From NCBI GenBank assembly GCA_943704525.1, contig CALSCQ010002228.1, positions 1 to 29,607 of the forward strand: a stretch of DNA of 29,607 nucleotides, written 5' to 3'. The notes beneath the pieces were generated by a model, which saw only the letters and a program-made list of their open reading frames with translations, searched no databases and was not told the DNA's origin. The first letter of the stretch is position 1, and each line of letters begins with the position of its first letter. Shown piece after piece: positions 1 to 9,636 of the stretch. The stretch is from Pigoraptor vietnamica. Its lineage: Eukaryota; Opisthokonta; Filasterea. The position numbers and the translations under genes are program-made.

Positions 1-155
<155 letters not shown>

Positions 156-185
156 GTGAAACAGACGGGCAAAACCGATGCTCAC

Positions 186-3100
186 CGACAGGCTTCATGC
201 CGAGGAGTTCCTTGGCGGCCACGAGCGACATTTCACGGTCGAGGATGCGCACCGTCTTGCCAAACAAAAACGGCGGCAATCCACCTGCGCGGAGTTGCGC
301 CGCCAGCGCGACCTCGAGACGATCGGCAGCATCGCGTCGGGAGAGCGCCTGAAGGCCACGTATAAGCCCACGTGCCACAGAAGGTGCACACCGAAGAAAA
401 CGCACAAACCCACTGCACACACTCCGCACAAACGCCCTCGACACACTCTACGCCGACACAAACGCAAACGCACCTCGCCATGCCAATCGACACGCGCCAC
501 CCAGAACGCAACCGGGCTGAGCACTTGCGAGTCCTCGGCCGTGTCCTCAAAAAGCTCCGCAAAGTTGGCGAGCGTCATCCGACCGGTGGCAAGGGCCTCT
601 CGCGCGCCCACGCCGGCCCCGAGCACGCTCTCGCCTCCCATCCCGCCGTCGTCTGCCTCGAGTGCACCGTCGTGACTGTTAGCGCCCTCCGACGCCGACA
701 CGACGGACTGCACGCGGTGCTTGGCCGTGTAATCGACGATCCGCTCCTCGACAGTGTTGCGAACGTACATGCGGAAGACGGTCGTCTCGCGCGTTTGGCC
801 TGCACACAGGCACACACACACACGCACACACGGGAGTACTTGTCAGAGAAATACAATCACACGGGGCGACACACGAAGCCGTGAAGTGGAACGTACCAAT
901 GCGATGAACGCGCCCCACAGCCTGTTGTTCGACGCCGGGGTTGAGCGTCGGCTCGAGAAGAATGACGTTCGTGGCTTCGGTGATGTTCAGGCCGTTGCCT
1001 CCCTGGCCGAGGGTGAGGAGCAGCACAGACACGCTGGGGTCGCGCTTGAACCGCGAGATCGACGCGACAAACAGATGGCGCGACGACTGGGGAAGCTCGT
1101 AGCGCATGTGGATGTCGTCGAGCGCTCGCGTGACAATCTTGAGGACGTCGGTCCACTGCGAGAAAACAATCGTCTTGGCGCCCGGCTGCGTGCGCCGCAG
1201 CCGCCCGAGGTGGTACGCAAGGGTGCCTATCTTCGTTCCGAATTTTCCGCACAGCTGGCGAAGCTCAAAGTCCCGCTCGTCCTCCTCGTTGATGACGGAC
1301 TGCGCGGCCGAAGCGGATGCCGCGCTTGCGGCCCCTTCCCCCGCCGCCGCCGCCGCCGGAGGCTTGACGGCGACGAGCGCAATGTCGTCGATGGGCGTGC
1401 GCGCGCGGCACTGCGGGCACTCGACCGAGCGCTTGGGCCTGGCCTTGTGAACCAGCTCAATGACGCAGACGGTGCAGTACTTGTGGCCGCAGCCGAACAT
1501 GGCGCACATCTCCGTCATTCCCTCCAGGCACACGGGACACTGCCCGCCCTCGCTCGCGTCCTGCTCGAGGTTGCGGAGGTAGTGCAGCTTGCTCTTGGCG
1601 CGGGCGAGGAGGTCGACGTACTTGACGCGGTCGGCGGCAAACTGCGCCCGTAGGCCATCCACCGCATGCGCGTGAACCACCGCGTGCTGCGCCGAGGGCG
1701 GGACGACTTCGCCGGGGCGAGCCAGGCGCACGCGCTGCGTCGCCATGACCGTCTCGTCCACCGCAGAGACGAGGTCGCGCTTCGCGCCCCACACCGCGCG
1801 GTACCGCATGTACTCCTTCTTCATGTTCTCGAGCGCCGCCATGTGCGCAGCGAGGGAGTCAGCGTCCTCAGCGCCGATGGCACGTGACGCCGACCCAAGC
1901 TTCTTCAGCACGCGCACGGCGAACGAGTCGTGCATCTGGTGCACCGCCGTTTGCGACGCGTACAGCGTCACGTCCGGCACCTCTTCGTCGCTGTCAAAGT
2001 CCTCGATGGGCGACGGCGACCTGTGCGAGTCCGCCCCGGCCATCGCCTCCGCTGTGCCCGCAAAAAGCCGCTTCTGCACGTTGTCGAAGCACGCGTCCGC
2101 GACGCAAAACACGCACGCGGGACCAGAGCGCTCCGGACGACACTGCCCGCAGTCCAGCGCGGCGGCAGCCTCCGCGACCGTCGGGTTCGTCGGGAGCGCA
2201 TCGACAGTCTCGCGCATGGTGCGACGCGCCTCGGCGATGTGGCCGAGCTCTTGGGCGAGCACGAACGCGAGGCCGCGCATGTCGGAGAACGACTCTGCGA
2301 ACGTCACGGCACCCTGGCGTCCCGCAGCGCCGCCGACGACGTTTGCGGTGAAGTCGGCCTGGACCTGTTCCACGAAGGCGTCGCCGCCGGTCTCCGAGAG
2401 GCGCGCAATTGCGGAAGCCCACCACGGCACTTTGCCCACGCGCACAAGCTGCTGCTCGATGCGATCCGTGAGGTCGCGTGCCTCCGCGGCGCTGAGGGCG
2501 ACCGCATCGAGGAAGCGGTGGACGTACTCTGCGCGGCGCCTCGCCACATCGGCGGCGAGCGTCTCGTGCGACTCGGCGGGGAGTATCCGCGGCACGTCCG
2601 GACACATGTCCAGCACCTCGTCGAGGTTGTGCAGGCAGTGGATCATTGGGAGCTTGTCGGCGCGGAAGAGGGGCTCGTTCTCCGCGGCCAGCGCAATCGC
2701 CTCGCGGTACAGGGCCACGGCCTCGTGCGGCGCGCCCGCGAGCACCGCGTACGCCGCCATGCCGTTCATGCTGAAGAGGACGCTCCGGAGCTCGCTCTCG
2801 CACCGCGTCACCGCCTGCTTAATCTGCCCCACCAGCAGTTCCTTGAGCGTCGCCGGCGCCTGCGCATTCCCCGCAGCGCCATCAATAACACGGCCCGTCG
2901 CCTGCCCGTCCACATCGCCCAGTACTTCTGGACCAGTCGCAACCCCTCCGAGACCCGCCGCACCGCCGGCCGCACGCTCACCGACGCGGCGACGCGCGCG
3001 CGCGGGCTGTCCTATCTGCGGGTGGCTGCAAGCCTGGCGAAGCTTGAGCAGCGGCTGCATGAGGCGGTGGAAGTTACGCGGGTCGACCCTGTTCAGCAGC

Positions 3101-3631
3101 GTGTTGGGCAAGTAGTACGGCGTCCCCTGAACCGTGATCTTAAGCAGACGGGAGACGGCGGAAGCGGCCTCTTCGGCACACTTCTCCCGCCTGCGCCCGT
3201 ACATGTGCCGCTCGACCGCGCTGAGCGTGAGCCACGCCTCGTGCGCATGCTGCGGTGGAATGCCGAGCTCGTCCGCGACGTCAACCTTGTTGTTGCGCCA
3301 CAGAGTCCCGCGGAAGTAGTCGGCGCACACCTCCACCCTCGCCTTGGTGTTAATGCGCCCAAACGCCATCCACTGCCACGCACCCATGCCCGACATGCCG
3401 AGGAATGTGCAGAGACCCATGAGATCGCCGAGCGAGTTCTGGATCGGAGTGCCCGTGACGCACCAGCGATGGACGGCCTCGAGGCGACCGGCCATTTCAA
3501 AAACTTTGGTGGTCGTGCTCTCGATCTGCAAGGCGCAAGGGGAGTTGGAGATATTTCACTGCGCCTCCACTCTTTGACACACACCCCACAGTTTCATGGA
3601 TAGCGAAAACACACACACACACACACGCACG

Positions 3632-3688
<57 letters not shown>

Positions 3689-5808
3689 ATGCGCACCAGA
3701 GAGTGAAAAATCGCCCACCATCTGAGCCTCGTCCAGGCAAATGCGCCACCACCGCACACACGAAAACGGCGTCACGAGCACGCGGTACTTTCGCGCGCGA
3801 CGGCGGGAACGCTCCTCGGTCAGCGCGGCGTTCGCGTGGTGCAGGTCTTCGCGCAGCGCCTCGTACGTCGTGATGACGACATCGGCGCTGGCGAGTTCCT
3901 CAGGGTCGACGTACCCCGTGGACTTGATGCCAGAATATGTCTGCGGTTTACCCCGGGCACAGCCAATGAGCAAAACGTGCTTGAGCGGCGACGAGGCACG
4001 TGAGAGTGAGGGAGACGAGCGCGAATAAGGGCCGCACATATCGAGCGAGATAGCCAGCAAAATGTCGCAAACAAGTCCCAGAAAGCCGGGAGGGAGGCAG
4101 TAAGAAGCACCCACCACCACGTTCAAAGTGCCCGGGCGCACGTGCGCGGCGACTTCCTCCGTCCACTGCAGGAAAATGGACGACGGTGCGACGATGAGCG
4201 TCGCGCGCCCCTCGATGAGACCGCCCGCCGCCTTGCACCACGCGCACCGAAACGTGCCCTGCGGAAAGTTCACACACGGCGCGTGAAATTTGCAACCGCA
4301 CTGCGCGCACGTGGCCGACGGCCCGTTTCCAATCTCGGTGCCGCAGTAGCACCCGGTGTGCTCAGGGCTGCTGGCAGACCCAGCGCGGCCAGCGCGCGCA
4401 GGAGGGCGCGTGGCGAGATGTGGCGTCGCGTTCGGCAGCGGAGGCGCAGGGGGCGCAGGGGGCGCAGGGGGCGCCGGGTGCAACAACACGCACGCAATCA
4501 CCTCGAGCGTCTTTCCAAGACCCATTTCGTCGGCCAGAATGCCGCCGGACACTCTGCCGCGCTCAAACACAGACTCCGGGGACTGAAGCAGCGTGACGCC
4601 GGAAGCAGTATTGACCCATACCTCCGTGCGCACATGTGCCATGCGCCGGCCCTCCTCCCCCCTCTCCCTCTGGTCGTACGGGACGGGCACGTTGATAGAG
4701 CCCTTGACCCACTGGCCGCATGCGAACAAGCTGGGCGTCGTCCCCGAGAGCTCGCGCGAGACCATCCACGCCGTCGCGCGCCGCTGGTAAGGCCGCATCG
4801 TCGCCGTGAGTTCGGGGGGCTGCGGGGCATCCGGGGCGTCGAGGGGAGGGCGCAGCAGCGAGTAGAATTCGGCTATGGCGGTGGCGTGATCGACGTGGCG
4901 CTTCATCGAGTTGAAACTCGCGTGCTTGATGGCCGCATAGCGCCACACGGCCTCGTCCCCGTGCGCGTTGCCGTCCCTATCCGTCGCGGAGAACGCAAGC
5001 AGCGCCTCTTGGATGCAGCCATGGTTGCGGATAAAGAGGGGCAGGCCAACGACGAAGGCGATTCCCCCGCCGCTGGTGTAATGCGCCTGCGCGTGACACG
5101 CACCCGACGCGACGACGGCGAGCACTCGCGCGGGGTCCTCGCTGCCAACATCGAGACAGAAAGTCCAATCCTGCCTGTACCCACGCGCCATGAGTTGGCC
5201 GTTTTCCTCGTACAGGTGCGCGCTCCCTTTGCATAGCGGGATGCGCGGAACTCGGAATCTCCAATCCGCTCTCAACACGGCCGAGAAGCGAAAGAGCGTC
5301 AGGAAGGAGCCGTCGTTCACGTCCTGCGTACACAACACGCCCTGCGTCAGCAGTGCCATGAATGCGGCACAAACGCGATCTGTTGCAAAGCGAAACACCG
5401 CCGCCAGTGAAGCGGAAGGTCACATCACGCGTTAATCTGCTGTGATTTCTAGGCTTGTGCCACATTACACTGCAGCAGGACCCCCACGCTCCCACACAGA
5501 GGCCAAAACATTCGAAAGAGAAAACATGGACCCACCTCGGGAATCTCCACCCACGTGGACGCGCGATGCCTCTTCGCTTGACGCCACGCGGCTTCCTCCT
5601 CCGCGTCGACCTCGTTCGCATCCGTCGTTGCGTGGGGCGCCTCAGCACTCGCCGGCAATGTCTCTGTGAGTCCCACGCGCCCTTCTCCCCCGCTCGCAGA
5701 TGCATGACCAGACCCGCTCACGTACACGAACTCGTCCGAGTGGCCGTTGTCCAGTGCACGAACGGGGGTGTGGCGCTTGCGTTTGTCGGCGCCGACGTTC
5801 TCCGCCAT
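186..5808 (-). CDS. SHPRH: SHPRH-like SNF2-family helicase / RING E3 ubiquitin ligase (3' end outside window)
   Basis: Exons, in order of translation: 5808-5536, 5323-4115, 3940-3719, 3525-897, 799-474, 348-186. They give about 1607 codons (human SHPRH 1683 aa), and phases agree at every junction. Seen: SNF2 motif I GGILADEMGLGKT (about residue 351), a C4HC3 PHD finger (about 416-452), the family-typical DEAQ box (about 564), VTGTPIQN, then a long insertion with a TPR-like helical segment (ALYREAI). A C3HC4 RING starts CPVCLEGM (about 1231), and the second helicase lobe ends in QAVGRVHRIGQ, rebuilt across the 896-800 intron. The family polyubiquitinates PCNA in DNA-damage tolerance (human SHPRH; yeast Irc20 is related). 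The H1/H5-like domain that human SHPRH carries between motif I and the PHD finger is absent; a proline-rich linker sits there. The start ATG has G at -3 and +4. The exact acceptor of exon 2 (5323, or 18 bases earlier) is uncertain. The gene continues past base 1. Confidence 0.93.
3609..3687. repeat. (CA)n/(CACG)n microsatellite in a SHPRH intron
   Basis: Near-perfect CA repeat with a few CG interruptions, lying inside the 3718-3526 intron. It is TG-rich on the coding strand, between the donor after the DEAQ exon and the acceptor TTGCAG. Confidence 0.95.
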
Positions 5809-6111
5809 TTCTCGCAAGCGCGTTGGTTGCGACACACGCGTGTGCTCGCCTTCAAGACGACCCACGTGCGAGCCTAGCACGCGACAGTGTACATGACAGA
5901 AGAAGAAAGAGCATGCGAGAGACGCGTTTGCGGTGTAACCGGAAAAAAGCGATGGTTGCGTGAACGGTAACGAAATTTTTTTTTTTTGGCGCGTTTTTGT
6001 TGAGCCCGCGTGTTACACCGACTCGGCATGTTACGCACTTGCGCAAGAACACACACGCACGAAAACTCTTTCGACAAACGAAGCCGTGTTTATATATTAT
6101 ATGCTGCAGTC
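5809..6111. promoter_or_regulatory. Divergent promoter region between SHPRH-like and ZFAND1 genes
   Basis: The two start codons (5808 minus, 6112 plus) are 303 bp apart and point away from each other, so this interval should hold both promoters and 5' UTRs. A TTTGGCGCG site next to a T-run (about 5985-5993) matches the E2F consensus TTTSSCGC. An AT-rich TTTATATATTATATG stretch at about 6089-6103 lies only 10-20 bp before the ZFAND1 ATG, which is too close for an ordinary TATA box unless the 5' UTR is very short. Promoter role is inferred from position. Confidence 0.6.
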
Positions 6112-6526
6112 ATGTCGTCGACAGATGGCGAGAGCGATCCAATACACGCAGGAGCACACTGCGACGTCGCTGGGTGTTCGCAACTCGGTGCGTAACTGGA
6201 GCATCCTCTCGTGTGCTAGATGCACTGTCGTGCAGAGTTGGACTCTGCCCTTTCCTACAGTGTGCGATGTGCGAACTCTCTCGGATACCCTTTTTTTGCT
6301 GAATGTTGTGTGTGTTGTGCGAATGGAATTGTGGCGAGTCCTTGTGCCAATGAATGGTGCACGATACATGCGCCGTATCCTCCTTGAGTACGTCAGTGCG
6401 CCCACAATGGCGAAAGATCACACCACACACACACACACACACACACTCACACACACACACACACTCACACACACCCGCACACCCACCCGCACACACGCAC
6501 ACACACACACACACACACGCACGCAC

Positions 6527-6565
<39 letters not shown>

Positions 6566-7283
6566 TACTGTGGAGCCTCTTATCTCCGCTTTGCTCTTGA
6601 GCAGATTTCCTCCCGGCTTCGTGCGACAAGTGCAACAGGACACTATGGTCAGTTTGTCGGACACGACCTCAGCCACAACACTCACCAATGCGGTGTGCTG
6701 CGCTGTACTTTCTCCCTTGTTCCGCCGCTGCTATCGACGCAAATCTCGCCCTCCCATTAGATCTGCTCGCTTCTGTCCGCCAGCACCTTATTGTCAGGCT
6801 GCGCTTCCCCACTCTTAACTGCCCACGTGCCTTCTCCGTGTCCTTCCATTCCGGACGGCCCGTTAATGTGTGTTCATTCTCTTTATCGACGCACACAGCG
6901 GTCTTCACAGGGCCTTTGATGCGCACGGCTGCGTCTTCCTCGCCGCTGCAACTACTGCGGCTGGGACGTCATCCCCTCTGGATGCGACGGCCGTGTGTCA
7001 GAAAAGCGGCTGCGGAGCGCGCGAGATGGTGCGAGTGGACTGCAAGTCGTGCGGCAAGACATATTGTCTCGCGTGGGTTGGGGCTCAAAGGGATGGCGCG
7101 TGTGAACTGTCTAGGTCGGCTGTAGTGTGTGTGGTTGTTTATTCAGTGTGAGTGGCATCGGTTGTAAGTCGGCGAGTGAAGCGAACATGCTGCTTGCCCC
7201 TTCTCTCGCGTTTTCCCTGGAAAGCCAGTTGCGCCGAGCACACAGCTGCGTAAGGCAGATGGTTCTAAGCTAAACTCAGATAC

Positions 7284-7333
<50 letters not shown>

Positions 7334-8035
7334 CCCCCCCTCTTCAGGCACCGGCTAGAGAGGGACCACGAGTGCGCGTCACTCTCCGTCGCACGGACAT
7401 CGACAAAGCTCGCACCCGCGCAAGTGACGATAAAGAAAATGCACCCGAAAGTGCTCGCAATGAAGGTCAAGATGGGCGCGACAGGCAACAACGGCGTCCC
7501 ACCCGCAAACAGGCTCTACCTGCGCGTCGTCGGTTTGGACGCACAGCCGCCCAAGTTGCTGAAGGTCTTCTTTGCAAAGGCGAGTGACGTGCGAAGCACA
7601 CTCACTTACTGCACGACGCATGCGCACACCACATTACTCGTTGTGTCAGTGGCCCTCCCGCCCTACCCTGACGAGTCTCCAACTCATGGACGTATGCGCG
7701 CGTGAAGTGCAGACGGACGTTGTGGGCCGGGTTATCGACGCCTGCCTCGACGCCCTGGGTGTTGCCAACGTGAACAATCGGGATGCCAGCAAGGTGAGCC
7801 ATTGCCGCGCGAGCTTCCGAACAAGAGTGAATGGGTTTTCGCTCACGCGGGTGTGATGTAACAGGCCGTGCGACTGTACTGCGGAACGTCCGGGTCGCTC
7901 TTGCCGACATCATCACGGCTATGCGACTGCGCCACACTGGAAGACGCGTCGTTGGTTGTATTGTGTGCGCGACAAGGCACGGCGATTGAAGGGAGCGACA
8001 TTGAGCGGGCACAGGAGGTCGGATTAAAACTCTGA
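6112..8035 (+). CDS. ZFAND1: ZFAND1 / Cuz1: two AN1 zinc fingers plus ubiquitin-like C-terminal domain
   Basis: Six exons: 6112-6187, 6605-6647, 6899-7072, 7348-7588, 7713-7793, 7865-8035; 261 aa (human ZFAND1 268 aa). Two complete AN1 fingers appear only after splicing: C17 C22 C32 C35 C40 H43 H49 C51 and C73 C78 C88 C91 C96 H99 H105 C107. The C-terminal half aligns with the ZFAND1/Cuz1 ubiquitin-like domain: [20 protein letters not shown] matches the family's MKLKM....PQTERIY block, then [12 protein letters not shown] and VRLYC. Members link the Cdc48/p97 ATPase to the proteasome and help clear arsenite-induced stress granules. The first finger is split over three exons, so gene finders could easily miss it. 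Intron 1 holds a long CA tract and intron 3 a 46-C run directly before the acceptor. Exon structure is very secure; function is by homology. Confidence 0.93.
6420..6563. repeat. Imperfect (CA)n microsatellite in ZFAND1 intron 1
   Basis: About 140 bp of CA repeat with CTCA, CCCG and CG interruptions, ending about 40 bp before the acceptor at 6604. It is the one long intronic tract here that reads CA rather than TG on the coding strand. Confidence 0.95.
7285..7347 (+). repeat. C46 homopolymer acting as the polypyrimidine tract of ZFAND1 intron 3
   Basis: Bases 7285-7330 are 46 consecutive C, then T, nine C, TCTTC and the AG acceptor at 7346-7347. Exon 4 starts at 7348 and completes the second AN1 finger (HRLERDHEC), so this AG must be the one used. 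Established: 3' splice sites are preceded by a pyrimidine tract, usually U-rich; a nearly pure C tract of this length is uncommon. Confidence 0.9.
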
Positions 8036-9636
8036 GTGATGTGGCGTGACGTTTCATCTCCCAAATTTGCAGAATTACCCCTGCCTTACGCAAGAGCACG
8101 CGCACTTTGCGGCCCTTCTCGCTACCCAAGCGGTCGGTTGCAGAACTATTAATACGGTTTGTGTGTTGGCCAACACCACTACGGCCGGCATCGAAAGTGA
8201 ATAGGTAAGGCTGTCTAGACCAGGCGCGCACTCTCGTACATCGCACTCATGAGGACGAAACAGATGCACGAAACGATCACAGGCACCCAAGGGTCGATCC
8301 TTACTGTGCTATGACCATTGGGGTTTAAAAAAGTTTAAAAAATTGTGTCACACGCTGCGAAGGCCGAGTACATACACATGTTTCCCCAGGTTACTCGGTC
8401 CATTACCCAAATGGGTTGTGACGCAAGCAGTGACGCGCATGCTACTGCACCTTCCTATCAGCCCTCACTTTGCCGTGTCACGCACACACGCACATTTTCC
8501 GCACGCACGGAACACGGACATCTATTTATTGTTTTGACTGTGAGTGACGCGTGCATGCGTACGTTACGTGCTTAACTGCCTCTCACGTGAATCCCTCCTC
8601 TGTCATGTTGCGCGTATGCGTTGCGGTTTGTGCGTAACTGTGTCGCATTCCACGCACGCCGGCCGTTATCCACCAAAACAGACACCCGCCTTTGCATTTA
8701 GACGCATTGTTCGCCACAGTAAGCTGCTGTTGTCCGGAATGCGCCGCTTACGAGGTACCGCGATTACGTATGCGATGCAACAAAGGAACGCTTCCGACGT
8801 CGCGTCGTCGAACTGGATAACCCCTCACCAGGTCCCGGGAGCGGGTGCCTACTCACCTATTCGCGTCGCATTGCGCTGAGGACGGAAGACAAAGGGACAA
8901 TGGACGCCAGAGCCCGTTTGTGGTGTACGGAATTTGTGAAATATCGCCCGAAATTTGCGTTCGAGCCCACTTGGCCGCCTAGTGAGCGTGGGTTGTGTGT
9001 GCACGCATGTTGTGTGTGTGTGTGTGTGTGTGCATGAGTGTGTCCCCCTAGTCTTCGAGAGCTATGCACCCATTCGGCCCATTTTTTCCGACTCTGACAC
9101 TATGCAGCTCTGTGTGATGTGTTAGCAGATATCAGACGCAACAACGCACACTCGCTCCCACTTCGCTGTTGTGCACTCTCCCTGCATATCTCTCTCGTAC
9201 GCTGCCATTGTCTTCCATGGTTCGCCCAGAGCGCACCGCATAGGCGCTTGCGGTGCAGAACGGTCCTTCTGTGGGACTTTGCGCGGCGTCCACGCCATTC
9301 ACTTGGTGTGTATGTACCATTCAGAGATTGCGTGAAAGTGCGTGGGCCCACTAACGCATCCCTGTGACCTCTTATCTTTCACTTCCACAACGTCCCGCAC
9401 ACGCCATCTTGTCGCACGCTCCGCACCCGCACACAAATTTACCGTTCGTGCTCGCTCTCGATCTTACTCACAACACATCGACTAGGACGACGTCGACCGT
9501 CGTAGTGTGCGCCTTACGCTGACGTGAACACCTGACCTTGACAGTGAACGTTTGAGTCAACCACTTTCACCAACGTTCATTTGCGAAAGTCGCGTCCGCT
9601 CCCCACCCGCTCTCGAGCTTCCGTCGTACGATTGCT
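8036..9636. other. Long gap between ZFAND1 and the PAS gene; no secure gene
   Basis: About 1.6 kb. It should contain the 3' UTR of ZFAND1 and the promoter/5' UTR of the PAS-domain gene. I see short open frames only, a (GT)n tract at about 9010-9032, and paired GTTTAAAAAA blocks at about 8320-8341. Apart from the weak SHIPPO-like candidate at 8640-8879 I recognise no protein, and I found no tRNA-like fold. Confidence 0.7.
8640..8879 (+). other. Possible SHIPPO (STPG/ODF3-like) repeat exon or gene fragment
   Basis: One plus-strand frame reads TPAFAFRR, then about 35 residues later ITYAMQQRNA, and ends ITPHQVPGAGAYSPIRV before a stop at 8877-8879. SHIPPO repeats of sperm-tail/microtubule proteins have the pattern PGPGxY with preceding aromatic-F/M...R blocks, and PGAGAYSP plus PAFAF resembles them. 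No start codon, flanking exons or further repeats are convincing, so this may be a remnant, one exon of an unresolved gene, or coincidence in GC-rich DNA. Confidence 0.2.

Noticed and set aside
1745-3603. Long plus-strand open frames (456 and 557 codons) opposite SHPRH exon 4
   Set aside because: They are mirror frames of a GC-rich coding exon with clear RING and helicase motifs on the minus strand. Their translations are Arg/Ala/Ser-rich without any family signal.
6420-6563. His/Thr-repeat and Cys/Val-repeat open frames at every CA/GT tract
   Set aside because: They are translations of dinucleotide repeats inside introns or intergenic DNA, not proteins.
8940-8975. GTTCGAGCCC resembling a tRNA T-loop
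   Set aside because: The flanking bases do not pair into a T-stem and no D-arm, anticodon arm or acceptor stem could be drawn.
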